A DNA stretch of 64,000 nt from Acidimicrobiales bacterium (GCA_035546775.1 DASZWD010000030.1:333526-397525), one strand, 5' to 3'; shown: positions 1-10,345, counted from the first letter of the stretch. Notes: generated by a model not told the origin, from the sequence alone. Made by a program: numbers and translations.

Positions 1-393
1 GCCGAGGACTTCGTGCGCGAGATGCCCGGCGGCCTCGAGGCGCGCATCGAACAGGGCGGCACCAACGTGTCGGGCGGCCAGCGCCAGCGCCTCTCGATCG
101 CCCGTGCCCTCATCCGCCGGCCCGAGGTCTTCGTCTTCGACGACTCGTTCTCCGCCCTCGACCTCACCACCGACGCCAAACTGCGCGCCGCCCTGCCGGC
201 GTTTACGTCGGAGTCCGCGGTACTGATCGTGGCCCAGCGCGTCTCGACCATCTCGACGGCGGACCAGATCATCGTGCTCGAAGACGGCGAGATCGTCGGC
301 AAGGGCACCCACGACGAGTTGCTGGCGACCTGCGAGACGTATGCCGAGATCGTGCAGTCGCAGATCGGCGAGAAGGAAGAGGCGGCGGCGTGA
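1..393 (+). CDS. ABC exporter ATPase/permease, C-terminal part (5' end outside window)
   Basis: Only the end of the nucleotide-binding domain lies in the window; the reading frame is open from base 1. The signature is canonical (VSGGQRQRLSIARA) and is followed by a Walker B in which the catalytic glutamate is replaced by aspartate (VFVFDDSFSALD), then the switch region (IVAQRVSTI). Loss of that glutamate is typical of the degenerate ATP site of heterodimeric exporters such as BmrCD or TM287/288. The stop codon overlaps the GTG start of the next gene (GTGA), which fits co-translation of the two halves of one transporter. The substrate cannot be told from sequence. Confidence 0.93.
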   Translation, partial: AEDFVREMPGGLEARIEQGGTNVSGGQRQRLSIARALIRRPEVFVFDDSFSALDLTTDAKLRAALPAFTSESAVLIVAQRVSTISTADQIIVLEDGEIVGKGTHDELLATCETYAEIVQSQIGEKEEAAA

Positions 394-2342
394 GTGCTCC
401 GATGAACGGCAACGGACACGGCAACGGCGCGAAGGCCAACGGCAAGGCGAAGGACGCGCCCGACAAGCCCAAGGCGCTACCGCCCGGCGCGCTGCAGTCG
501 GGCCCGGGCGGCCGGTGGGGCGCCATGGGCATGCCGCTCGAGAAGTCGCAGAACTTCGGGACCTCCGTCCGGCGGCTAGCGCGCATGCTCGGTCGGCGCT
601 GGTACACGATCGGGCTGGTGCTGTTCTGCTCGATCACGAGCACCGTGCTCAACGTGTACGGCCCGCGCGTCCTCGGCCACGCCACCGACGTGGTGTTCAA
701 GGGTGCGGCGCCGGTGCTCTTCGGCGGCAAGAGCCTGGGCATCAACTTCGCCCAGCTGCACCACTACCTCTTCCAGGCAGTGGCGCTCTACAGCACGTCG
801 TGGGTACTGCTCATCTGCTCCGCGTACATGATCGCCGGCCTGGTGCAGGGAATGATGTTCGACCTGCGCGAAGAGGCCGAGGACAAGATCAACTCGCTGC
901 CGCTGAGCTACATCGACCGCCAAGCGCGCGGCGACCTGCTCAGCCGCGTCACCAACGACCTCGACAACGTCGCCCAGACGCTCCAGCAGACGATGAGCCA
1001 GACGATCACGTCGGTGTTCATGCTCGCCGGCACGATGATCATGATGTTCTCGATTTCGTGGATGCTGGCCCTCGTCGCCCTCACCACGGTGCCGACGTCG
1101 ATCTTCGTCATGCAGCGCATCGCCCGCAGCGCCCGCCCGCGCTTCATCAGCCAGTGGATGAACACCGGCTCGCTCAACGCCCAGGTGGAAGAGACCTTCA
1201 CCGGCCACGCCGTCGTCAAGGCGTTCGGCCAGCAGGAGGCCACCGAGGAGCGCTTCCGCGAGACGAACGACGAGCTGTACGAAGCTGCGTTCGGCGCGCA
1301 GTTCCGCTCGAGCCTCATGCAGCCCGCGACGATGTTCATGGGCAACCTGCAGTACGTGCTCGTGGCGGTCGTGGGCGGCCTGCGGGTCGCCGCGGGCGCC
1401 ATCACCGTGGGCGACGTGCAGGCGTTCATTCAGTACTCGCGGCAGTTCTCGATGCCGCTCACGCAGCTGGCATCGAGCGCCAACATCTTCCAGTCCGGCA
1501 TCGCGTCGCTCGAGCGCGTCTTCGAGTTCCTCGACGCCGAGGACATGAGCGCCGAGCAGCCCTACGGCGTCATCACCGAACCGACGCGGGGCCGGGTCGA
1601 GTTCGACCACGTGTCGTTCTCCTACAACCCCGACGTGCCGCTGATCGAGGACCTGTCGCTGGTCGCCGAACCCGGTGAGACGATCGCCATCGTCGGCCCG
1701 ACGGGTGCCGGCAAGACCACGCTGGTCAACCTCATCATGCGGTTCTACGAGCTGAACAGCGGCCAGATCACCCTCGACGGGCGCAACATCGCCGAGATGT
1801 CGCGCCAGGAGCTGCGCAGCCAGATCGGCATGGTGCTCCAGGACACGTGGCTTTTCGGTGGCACGATCCACGACAACATCGCCTACGCCAAGCCCGACGC
1901 CACCGACGAGGAAGTGCTGGCCGCCGCCAAGGCCACCTACGTCGACCGCTTCGTGCACAACCTGCCCGACGGGTACAACTCGCTGATCAACGAAGAGGGC
2001 GACAACATCTCGGCCGGTCAGAAGCAGCTGCTGACGATCGCCCGCGCCTTCCTCGCCGACCCGGCGATCCTGATCCTCGACGAGGCCACGTCGTCGGTCG
2101 ACACCCGTACCGAGGTGCAGGTGCAGGAGGCGATGAACGCGCTGCGCCATGGACGCACGTCATTCGTCATCGCCCACCGCCTCTCCACCATTCGCGGCGC
2201 CGACCTCATCGTCGTCATGGAGCACGGCCGCATCGTCGAGCAGGGCACACACCACGAACTGCTCAGCCGCGACGGCCCCTACTTCCGCCTCTACAACTCG
2301 CAGTTCGCCGGCGCCGCCGACACCGAACTCGAACCCGTCTAA
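390..2342 (+). CDS. ABC exporter ATP-binding/permease subunit, partner of the upstream half
   Basis: A 650-residue half-transporter. A hydrophilic Gly/Asn/Lys-rich head of about 55 residues precedes a six-helix exporter domain (about 65-370) and a nucleotide-binding domain with Walker A GPTGAGKTTLVN, a degenerate signature ISAGQKQLLTIARA and Walker B ILILDEATSSVD with the glutamate kept. The upstream subunit has the opposite pattern, so the pair would form one competent site (this Walker A/B plus the upstream signature) and one degenerate site. The GTG start is coupled by a GTGA overlap. An export role (drug, lipid or peptide) is inferred from the family. Confidence 0.95.
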   Translation: MSAPMNGNGHGNGAKANGKAKDAPDKPKALPPGALQSGPGGRWGAMGMPLEKSQNFGTSVRRLARMLGRRWYTIGLVLFCSITSTVLNVYGPRVLGHATDVVFKGAAPVLFGGKSLGINFAQLHHYLFQAVALYSTSWVLLICSAYMIAGLVQGMMFDLREEAEDKINSLPLSYIDRQARGDLLSRVTNDLDNVAQTLQQTMSQTITSVFMLAGTMIMMFSISWMLALVALTTVPTSIFVMQRIARSARPRFISQWMNTGSLNAQVEETFTGHAVVKAFGQQEATEERFRETNDELYEAAFGAQFRSSLMQPATMFMGNLQYVLVAVVGGLRVAAGAITVGDVQAFIQYSRQFSMPLTQLASSANIFQSGIASLERVFEFLDAEDMSAEQPYGVITEPTRGRVEFDHVSFSYNPDVPLIEDLSLVAEPGETIAIVGPTGAGKTTLVNLIMRFYELNSGQITLDGRNIAEMSRQELRSQIGMVLQDTWLFGGTIHDNIAYAKPDATDEEVLAAAKATYVDRFVHNLPDGYNSLINEEGDNISAGQKQLLTIARAFLADPAILILDEATSSVDTRTEVQVQEAMNALRHGRTSFVIAHRLSTIRGADLIVVMEHGRIVEQGTHHELLSRDGPYFRLYNSQFAGAADTELEPV

Positions 2343-2359
2343 CAACCGTCCGCAGCGCT

Positions 2360-2403
2360 GTGTGCGGGACTGCTCCGGCATTTGCCGAAGCAACCCCGCA
2401 CAC
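2360..2403 (+). terminator. Two-tier hairpin ending the ABC exporter operon
   Basis: Outer arms GTGTGCGGG (2360-2368) and CCCGCACAC (2395-2403) pair perfectly. Inside, GCTCCGGC (2372-2379) pairs with GCCGAAGC (2384-2391) with one mismatch. It begins 17 bases after the stop codon. There is no U-tract, as is common in GC-rich actinobacteria. Confidence 0.7.
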
Positions 2404-2412
2404 GGGAAGCCG

Positions 2413-2448
2413 GATACTTCACCGAGCTAATTAGTCTGGTAAAGTATC
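2413..2448. promoter_or_regulatory. MarR-type operator over the marR-MFS promoter
   Basis: An imperfect 36-bp inverted repeat centred at 2430.5: outer arms GATACTTCACC and GGTAAAGTATC match in 10 of 11 positions, and the core CTAATTAG (2427-2434) is a perfect palindrome on the same centre. The right arm contains TAAAGT (2440-2445), a -10-like hexamer 6 nt before the ATG. A dimer bound here would cover the promoter, which fits MarR autorepression. Confidence 0.65.
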
Positions 2449-2451
2449 TTC

Positions 2452-2880
2452 ATGTACCGCGTGGAGGAGATGGCAGCCCGGCTTCGGCTGAGTGCCACCC
2501 ACTTGCACCGAGCGCTGCGCCGCGAGTCGGGGGTGCTGCTGTCGCCGAGTCAGATGTCGGCGCTCGCCGCCATCGACCGCCACGGACCGATCACCCTCGG
2601 CGCCCTCGCCGAGCACGAAGGCGTCGCTCCCCCGTCGATCACCAAGGTGATCGCGGTGCTGGAGGACGACGGCTTCGTCACCCGCGCGCCCGACCCCAGC
2701 GACCGGCGCGTCAACTTCGTCTCGACCACGCCCCAGGGCGCCGAGATCGTGGCCGAGTCGCGCCGCCGCAAGACGGCGTGGCTGTCGGGCCGCATCCGTG
2801 AGCTGAGCGCCGACCAGCGCCAGCGCCTCGCCGACGCCCTCGACGTGATCGACGAACTCGTCAAGAAAGAACACGCATGA
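2452..2880 (+). CDS. MarR-family transcriptional regulator
   Basis: 142 residues, the usual length for MarR. A winged helix-turn-helix (about residues 35-100) contains LAEHEGVAPPSITKVIAVL and the wing DPSDRRVNF, with flanking helices for dimerisation. No Shine-Dalgarno is visible; TAAAGT sits 6 nt before the ATG, so the transcript is probably leaderless. The stop overlaps the start of the MFS gene (ATGA), and an operator-like palindrome covers the promoter. It is therefore likely an autoregulated repressor of the efflux gene. The ligand is unknown. Confidence 0.92.
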   Translation: MYRVEEMAARLRLSATHLHRALRRESGVLLSPSQMSALAAIDRHGPITLGALAEHEGVAPPSITKVIAVLEDDGFVTRAPDPSDRRVNFVSTTPQGAEIVAESRRRKTAWLSGRIRELSADQRQRLADALDVIDELVKKEHA

Positions 2881-4130
2881 GCACGACCTTCCGCTCCCTC
2901 ACGCACCGTAACTTCAAGCTGTTCTTCACCGGCCAGCTGATCTCGCAGGTGGGCAACTGGCTGACGCTGGTGGCCCAGACCCTGCTGGTGTTCAAGCTCA
3001 CCCACTCGGGCACGATGCTCGGCCTGCTGGCCGCCGCGCAGTTCGGGCCGGTCCTGCTGATGGGTGCCTACTCCGGCCTCGTGGCCGACCGCTCCGACAA
3101 GCGCAAGCTGCTGCTGATCGTGCAGAGCCTGGCCATGGTCCAGTCCTTCGCGCTCGCCGGTGTCGCCTTCATGCACCACCCGCCGGTGGCCGCGATCTTC
3201 GCCATCGCCATCGCCGGCGGCTGCGCCACGGCGTTCGACAACCCGGCGCGGCGCAGCTTCGTCGTCGAGATGGTGCCCGACGACGACATCAACAACGCGG
3301 TCTCGCTCAACTCGGCGCTGATGACGGGCTCGCGCATCGTGGGCCCGGCGCTCGCCGGGTTCCTCATCACGACCGTCGGCTTCGGGTGGGCTTTCGCCCT
3401 CGACGGCTTGAGCTACATCGCAGTGCTGGTCGCGCTGGCCCGTATGAACACCGCCGAGCTGCGCCCCGCGCCGGTGACGGAAAAGGGCCGCGGCCAGATC
3501 GCCGAAGGCATCCGCTACGTGCGCAGCATCCCCGACCTGTGGATCCCGCTCATGATGATGACCGTCATCGGCACGCTGGCGTTCAACTTCCAGACGGTGC
3601 TGCCGGTCTTCGTCAAGCGCGACCTCCACGGCGGCGACCTCACCTTCACGCTGCTGTTCAGCGTCGTGAGCACCGGCTCGCTCGTGGGCGCGCTGTTCAC
3701 GGCGCGGCGCAAGGAAGTCCGGCTCAGTCACGTCACGCAGGCGGCGCTTGCCTTCGGCGCCGCGATGACGCTGTGGGCCATCAGCCCGAACTCACCGGTG
3801 GCCTTCCTCGTCGGCGTCACGATCGGCCTGTCGAGCATCGCGTTCATGACGTCGTCGACGACGATCGTGCAGGTGCGGGCCAACCCGTCGATGCGCGGCC
3901 GCGTGCTGGCGCTCCAAGCGATCGTGTTCCTCGGCAGCACCCCGCTCGGCGGACCGATCATCGGGCTCATCTCGCAGCACTTCGGCGCCCGCTACGCCCT
4001 CGGCCTCGGCGCCGCCGGCTGCTTCACCGCCGCCCTGGTCGGCTACCTCAAGCGGTCAGGCCCCTCAGGCCCGGTAGAACGGCTTGTCGCCGGCGATGGT
4101 GACGCGCTCGACGGTGCGCTTGCTGGGTAG
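2877..4130 (+). CDS. MFS efflux transporter
   Basis: 417 residues with about 12 hydrophobic segments and the loop motif GLVADRSDKRKLLL after helix 2, typical of major facilitator drug/siderophore exporters of the EntS-like type. ATGA coupling to the MarR gene indicates a two-gene efflux operon. The last ~22 codons overlap the 3' end of the convergent dioxygenase gene by 66 bases; this Gly/Asp-rich C-terminus is hydrophilic and probably has little function. Substrate unknown. Confidence 0.9.
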   Translation: MSTTFRSLTHRNFKLFFTGQLISQVGNWLTLVAQTLLVFKLTHSGTMLGLLAAAQFGPVLLMGAYSGLVADRSDKRKLLLIVQSLAMVQSFALAGVAFMHHPPVAAIFAIAIAGGCATAFDNPARRSFVVEMVPDDDINNAVSLNSALMTGSRIVGPALAGFLITTVGFGWAFALDGLSYIAVLVALARMNTAELRPAPVTEKGRGQIAEGIRYVRSIPDLWIPLMMMTVIGTLAFNFQTVLPVFVKRDLHGGDLTFTLLFSVVSTGSLVGALFTARRKEVRLSHVTQAALAFGAAMTLWAISPNSPVAFLVGVTIGLSSIAFMTSSTTIVQVRANPSMRGRVLALQAIVFLGSTPLGGPIIGLISQHFGARYALGLGAAGCFTAALVGYLKRSGPSGPVERLVAGDGDALDGALAG

Positions 4131-4883
4131 GTAGTCGTTGACCGCGTAGTGCTGCGTGGCGCGGTTGTCCCAGAACGCCACCGACGTGCGCGTCCACTTG
4201 AAGCGCACCTGCACGTCGGGAATCGACGTCTGGCGGTACAGCACGTCGAGGAGTTCCTTCGACTCGTCGCGATCCATGCCCTCGATGTGGGTGGTGAAAG
4301 AGCGGTTCACGTACAGCGTCTCGCGTCCGGTCTCGGGGTGCGTGCGCACGACGGGATGCAGCTGCGGCGGGTTCTCCTCCCGCATGCGCGCCTTGGTCTC
4401 CTCGGTCTGCCCGCGCCCGAAGGCGCGGGTGAAGTCGTGGACTGCTTCGAGGCCGCGGATGCGGTCCTTCACGTCCTCGGGGAGCATGTCGAAGGCGAGC
4501 GCCATGTCGGCCCACAAGGTGTCGCCGCCGATCGCCGGCAGCTTGCGCATGGCCAGGATCGATCCGAGCGACGGTTCGGGCCGCCACGACACGTCGCTGT
4601 GCCAGATATCCGGACCCCCGTACTTGCCGCCGGTCGGGATGCGGAACAGTTCGGGATGCGCCTGGTCCTTGGGCGTAAGCGGGTGAACCTCGAGCTCGCC
4701 GAAGCGACGCCCGAACGCGATGTGGCGCTCGGGTGTGAGGTTGGTCTGGCCGCGGAAGAAGATGACCTTGTGGGCCAGCAGCGCGGCGCGAATCTCGGCG
4801 ATGGTGTCGTCGCTGTGCTCATCCGCGATCTGGATGCCGACGAGCTCGGCGCCGATGGTGCCCGTCAGCCGCTTGACCTTCAT
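4065..4883 (-). CDS. TauD/TfdA-family Fe(II)/2-oxoglutarate dioxygenase
   Basis: 272 residues, close to the TauD family length. The iron-binding HxD is seen in IWHSDVSW (about residues 95-97), the distal histidine in ATQHYAVNDY (about 245), and a 2-oxoglutarate-binding arginine probably follows in the C-terminal strand (near RTVERV). It would hydroxylate and cleave a small substrate such as a sulfonate, sulfate ester or aryloxyacid; the substrate is not deducible. The start was set at MKVKRL because that ATG overlaps the stop of the upstream LLM gene (ATGA). The 3' end overlaps the MFS gene on the other strand. Confidence 0.92.
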   Translation of the reverse strand: MKVKRLTGTIGAELVGIQIADEHSDDTIAEIRAALLAHKVIFFRGQTNLTPERHIAFGRRFGELEVHPLTPKDQAHPELFRIPTGGKYGGPDIWHSDVSWRPEPSLGSILAMRKLPAIGGDTLWADMALAFDMLPEDVKDRIRGLEAVHDFTRAFGRGQTEETKARMREENPPQLHPVVRTHPETGRETLYVNRSFTTHIEGMDRDESKELLDVLYRQTSIPDVQVRFKWTRTSVAFWDNRATQHYAVNDYLPSKRTVERVTIAGDKPFYRA

Positions 4884-5779
4884 CGGAACTGCGCCGCCAC
4901 GTCGTTGATGAACAGATCGCAGGTGTCCTTGCGCCGCGGCATCGAGCCCATGGTGAAGTCGGGGATGATCAACTCGTCGCAGCCAGCCTCCGCGTAGGCG
5001 GCGACGACTTCGGCGACTTCTTTGGCGTTGCCGACAAGACACGACATGGCGCGCTTGTCCTTCAGCCACTCCTCGTCGTCGGACAGGAACAGCATCGCCT
5101 GGGTCGACACCTGGATCTGCGACGGGTCGCGGCCGACGGCGTCGCAGTGCTGATGCAACACGCCGACCTTGTGGCGCAGCGTTTCGGGATCCGTCCACGC
5201 GTTCCACTCATCCGCGTATTGCGCCGCGATGCGCAGCGTGCGCTTCTCGCCCCCGCCGCCGATGAGGATCGGCAGCGCTGCCTGCACCGGCGCGGGCTGG
5301 TTGGGCGCGTCGCGCACGTCGTAGTACTCACCCTTGAACGTGGTGCGGTGCTCGCGGGTGAGACCGCGGATCACCTGCACCGCTTCTTCGAAGCGGTCGA
5401 GACGCTGCTTGATCGTGCCGAGCTCGAGGCCGTAGGCGACGTGTTCGTTCTCCTGCCACCCGGCACCGAGTCCGAGCAGCAGCCGCCCGTTCGACATGTT
5501 GTCGACGGCGGCGGCGATGTTCGCCAGCACGCTGGCGTGCCGGTAGGTCACGGAGGTCACCAGCGGGGCCAGCCGCAGCCGCGTCGTCGTCGCCGCCAAA
5601 CCGGCCAGCACCGACCAGCACTCGAGCGTCGGACCGTCGGCCGCCTCGAGCGTGCCGCTGTTGGGCATGAAGTGGTCGGCGAAGTACACGCCGTCCCAGC
5701 CGGTCGCCTCGCAGTGCTGCGCCAGTTCCAGTATTTCCCCCCAGGGCCGCTGTGGTGACGGCCAGATGCTGAATCGCAT
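4880..5779 (-). CDS. LLM-class F420-dependent oxidoreductase
   Basis: 299 residues with the luciferase-like TIM-barrel pattern: the N-terminal strand MRFSIWPSPQRPW, YFADHFM, LRLAPLVTSVTYRHA, GRLLLGLGAGW and PILIGGGGEKRTLRIAA. These features fit the F420-dependent LLM subfamily rather than FMN monooxygenases, although the flavin/F420 choice is inferred. It is translationally coupled to the downstream dioxygenase, so the pair probably acts in one catabolic or detoxification route. TAACGT lies 8 nt before the ATG, so a leaderless promoter is likely. cofC for F420 assembly lies about 17 kb away. Confidence 0.92.
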   Translation of the reverse strand: MRFSIWPSPQRPWGEILELAQHCEATGWDGVYFADHFMPNSGTLEAADGPTLECWSVLAGLAATTTRLRLAPLVTSVTYRHASVLANIAAAVDNMSNGRLLLGLGAGWQENEHVAYGLELGTIKQRLDRFEEAVQVIRGLTREHRTTFKGEYYDVRDAPNQPAPVQAALPILIGGGGEKRTLRIAAQYADEWNAWTDPETLRHKVGVLHQHCDAVGRDPSQIQVSTQAMLFLSDDEEWLKDKRAMSCLVGNAKEVAEVVAAYAEAGCDELIIPDFTMGSMPRRKDTCDLFINDVAAQFR

Positions 5780-5787
5780 GGTCGATC

Positions 5788-5793
5788 ACGTTA
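5788..5793 (-). promoter_or_regulatory. -10-like hexamer of the LLM-dioxygenase operon
   Basis: TAACGT on the minus strand, 8 nt before the ATG at 5779, with no Shine-Dalgarno in between. It fits the leaderless promoter pattern seen across the window. Confidence 0.5.
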
Positions 5794-5841
5794 GTGAGCG
5801 CGGTTACCGGCTTGAATGTGACGCAATTCTTTCGTCCTGAT

Positions 5842-5848
5842 GAGGAGG
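5842..5848 (+). promoter_or_regulatory. Shine-Dalgarno of the first ammonium transporter
   Basis: GAGGAGG lies 9 nt before the GTG at 5858. It is the clearest ribosome-binding site in this part of the window, unlike most neighbours, and it fixes the start. A single weak GlnR-like half-site (GTTAC-6-GAATG, 5803-5818) lies upstream. Confidence 0.7.
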
Positions 5849-5857
5849 TCGTGACGC

Positions 5858-7093
5858 GTGGCGCACATCGACACGGGTGACACCGCTTGGGTGCTGGTCG
5901 CAACGGCGCTGGTGCTGTTTATGACACCGGGCCTGGCGCTGTTCTACGGCGGCATGGTGCGAGCCAAGAACCTGCTGGCGATGTTGATGCAGAACTTCTT
6001 CGCCATGGGCATCGTCACGGTGCTGTGGGTGCTGTTCGGCTACTCGCTCGCCTTCGGCCACGCCGGGAACGCCGGCGTGATCGGCAGCTTCGACTTCGTC
6101 GGCCTCAAGGACCTCACCCACGCCGTGTCGGGCACCGTGCCGGCGTTCGCCTTCGTGGCGTTCCAGTGCACGTTCGCGGTCATCACCCCGGCGCTCATCA
6201 CCGGCGCCATCGCCGACCGGATGCGGTGGGCGGCGTGGGTCGGCTTCATCGTGTTGTGGTCAGTCCTCGTGTACGTTCCCGTCGCCCACTGGGTCTTCGC
6301 CGGCGGCTGGCTCGCCCATCGCGGCGCCCTCGACTTCGCCGGTGGCACCGTGGTCCACGTCAACGCCGGCGCCGCCGCCCTCGCCCTCGTGCTCATCCTC
6401 GGCAAGCGTCGCGGCTGGCCGAAGGAACCGATGCCGCCGCACTCGCTGCCTCTGACGCTGTTGGGCACGGGCATCTTGTGGTTCGGGTGGTTCGGCTTCA
6501 ACGCCGGCTCGGCGCTGGCGGCCAACGGCGTCGCGGCGGTGGCGTTCATGAACACCTTCGTGGCGCCCGCCGCCGCCATGCTCGGCTGGCTCATCGTCGA
6601 GCGCTGGCGCGACGGCCACGCCACCACCCTCGGCGCGGCGTCGGGTGCGGTCGCCGGCCTCGTCGCCATCACGCCGTGCGCCGGCTTCGTCGGACCGCTC
6701 GCCGCGGTGGTCATCGGGCTCGTCACCGGTGCCGTCTGCTACCTCGCGATTTCGCTCAAGTTCCGCTTCGGCTACGACGACTCGCTCGACGTGGTCGGCG
6801 TCCACCTCGTAGGCGGCATCCTCGGGTCGATCCTGCTCGGGCTCTTCGCCGACGTGAGCATCAACAGTGCGGGCCGTGACGGCGTGTTCTTCGGCGGTGG
6901 CTGGGGCCTCTTCGGCGAACAGGTGCTGGCGGTAGCAGCCACGTTCGTGTTCTCGTTCGTCGTGTCGGGCCTCATCGGCCTCGCCCTCAAAGCGGCGCTG
7001 CCCAAGGGCATCCGCGTCACCGAGGAGCAGGAGCACACCGGCCTCGACCTCACCCTGCACGCCGAGTCCGCTTACGCCTTCGACCGGGGATAA
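5858..7093 (+). CDS. amt: Ammonium transporter (Amt/MEP/Rh)
   Basis: 411 residues and about 11 membrane segments, the normal Amt length. Family landmarks include MTPGLALFYGGMVRAKN near the N-terminus, WFGWFGFNAGSAL in mid-protein and LVGGILGSILLG near the end. It conducts NH4+/NH3 across the membrane. The downstream glnK gene starts 9 bases after the stop with its own GGAG site, the classic amtB-glnK pairing in which GlnK plugs the channel when nitrogen is plentiful. Strong SD and GTG start. Confidence 0.96.
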   Translation: MAHIDTGDTAWVLVATALVLFMTPGLALFYGGMVRAKNLLAMLMQNFFAMGIVTVLWVLFGYSLAFGHAGNAGVIGSFDFVGLKDLTHAVSGTVPAFAFVAFQCTFAVITPALITGAIADRMRWAAWVGFIVLWSVLVYVPVAHWVFAGGWLAHRGALDFAGGTVVHVNAGAAALALVLILGKRRGWPKEPMPPHSLPLTLLGTGILWFGWFGFNAGSALAANGVAAVAFMNTFVAPAAAMLGWLIVERWRDGHATTLGAASGAVAGLVAITPCAGFVGPLAAVVIGLVTGAVCYLAISLKFRFGYDDSLDVVGVHLVGGILGSILLGLFADVSINSAGRDGVFFGGGWGLFGEQVLAVAATFVFSFVVSGLIGLALKAALPKGIRVTEEQEHTGLDLTLHAESAYAFDRG

Positions 7094-9499
<2,406 letters not shown>

Positions 9500-9506
9500 T
9501 GCCCGG

Positions 9507-9512
9507 ACGGTA
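9507..9512 (-). promoter_or_regulatory. -10-like hexamer of helD
   Basis: TACCGT on the minus strand, 7 nt before the ATG at 9499, with no Shine-Dalgarno between them. It indicates a leaderless transcript and supports the chosen start. Confidence 0.55.
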
Positions 9513-9541
9513 ACCCGTGAGGAGCAGGATTTCAAGAAAAA

Positions 9542-9562
9542 GAGGCGCGCCTAATAGGCCTC
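9542..9562. terminator. Symmetric terminator-like hairpin upstream of helD
   Basis: Arms GAGGC (9542-9546) and GCCTC (9558-9562). A5 flanks the left side and T5 the right (9565-9569), so either strand reads as stem plus U-tract. The loop side includes the palindrome AGGCGCGCCT (9543-9552). It lies in a divergent intergenic region, where a normal gene-end terminator is not expected. Confidence 0.45.
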
Positions 9563-9589
9563 AATTTTTCCCGTTATGTTTATCCTACG

Positions 9590-9610
9590 AGCGCCTCATT
9601 TGGCGCTTTT
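9590..9610 (+). terminator. Short hairpin with T-tract before the CDF-like gene
   Basis: AGCGCC (9590-9595) pairs with GGCGCT (9602-9607) over a 6-nt loop, followed by TTTT. No plus-strand gene ends here, so it may insulate or attenuate transcription into the gene starting near 9666. A second hairpin CCCGG/CCGGG (9656-9673) follows it. Confidence 0.4.
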
Positions 9611-9665
9611 GCAGACTGTACCTACCGGCGTTTTGGTGTGCAAGTGACTAAGGTGCCCGGGCGGA

Positions 9666-10316
9666 GTGCCGGGAAGTCTGGTCGGCGTCGAAAAGGAGCG
9701 CGCCACCGTTAACGTCAACCCGTCCCACGCCCGTCAGGGCCTGCTCGTCTCGTTGGCGTCGATCGCGTGGACGGTGATCGCCAGCACGGCCGAGATCGTC
9801 CTCGGACTACAGCACCACGTGCTCACCCTGGTGGTGTTCGGCCTTGCCGGCGCGCTCGACGCCGTGGGGTCCTCCGCGCTCGCCGTGCACTTCCGCCACG
9901 CGCTGCGCCACGACGTGCTGGCCGAACGGCACGAGCGTCGCGCCATGATCATCGTCAACACCGGACTCGTCGCGCTGGGCGTGGTCACCTCCGTTGAGAG
10001 CATTCGCCGGCTCGCCACCGGACACGTCGGTTCGTCGACCGGTCTCGGCGTCGCCGTCGCCGCCGCGGCCGTCGTCGTGCTGGGTGTCTTGGCGAGTATC
10101 AAGGTGCGCGTCGCGCGCGACGTCGGCAGCCCCGCGCTCGCGTCCGACGGCTACCTATCGGCTACCGGGGCTCTCCTCGCGGTCGTCGCCGTCGTCGGAG
10201 CAACCGTCGGGACGCGCGCGGGCCTCACGTGGGTCGACCCGGCGGCGGCGATGGCGATCGCTCTCGTGGCGGCCGGCGTCGGCGCGGTCGAGATGCGCCG
10301 CGGCCTCGCCGACTGA
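9666..10316 (+). CDS. CDF-like (cation efflux) membrane protein without a cytoplasmic domain
   Basis: Up to 216 residues with about five to six membrane helices and CDF-like stretches such as GALDAVGSSALAV and PALASDGYLSATGALL. In true CDF exporters helix 5 carries an HxxxD metal site; here the matching segment (SDGYLSATG) keeps only the aspartate, and the C-terminal metal-sensing domain is absent. Metal export is therefore doubtful. The start is unclear: GTG 9666 lies in a hairpin loop, while a good SD (AAAAGGAG, 9691-9698) points to a GTT codon at 9708 with no standard start nearby. Coding is secure from about 9708 onward. Confidence 0.65.
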   Translation: MPGSLVGVEKERATVNVNPSHARQGLLVSLASIAWTVIASTAEIVLGLQHHVLTLVVFGLAGALDAVGSSALAVHFRHALRHDVLAERHERRAMIIVNTGLVALGVVTSVESIRRLATGHVGSSTGLGVAVAAAAVVVLGVLASIKVRVARDVGSPALASDGYLSATGALLAVVAVVGATVGTRAGLTWVDPAAAMAIALVAAGVGAVEMRRGLAD

Positions 10317-10345
10317 CGCCCTGTGACGACCCCGGCGCGCTGGCA

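Noticed and set aside
576-2150. Long minus-strand open frame opposite the ABC exporter
   Set aside because: It reads His/Arg/Val-rich low-complexity sequence, has no domain, and lies antisense to a clear ABC gene; a product of high GC content.
5803-5818. GlnR box before the first amt
   Set aside because: Only GTTAC-6-GAATG is present; the second pair of elements is missing, so it is too weak to list as a site.
9646-9700. Metal or cobalamin riboswitch before the CDF-like gene
   Set aside because: A hairpin and a GGGAAG run are present, but conserved cores of the cobalamin, Mn2+ or NiCo classes could not be found.
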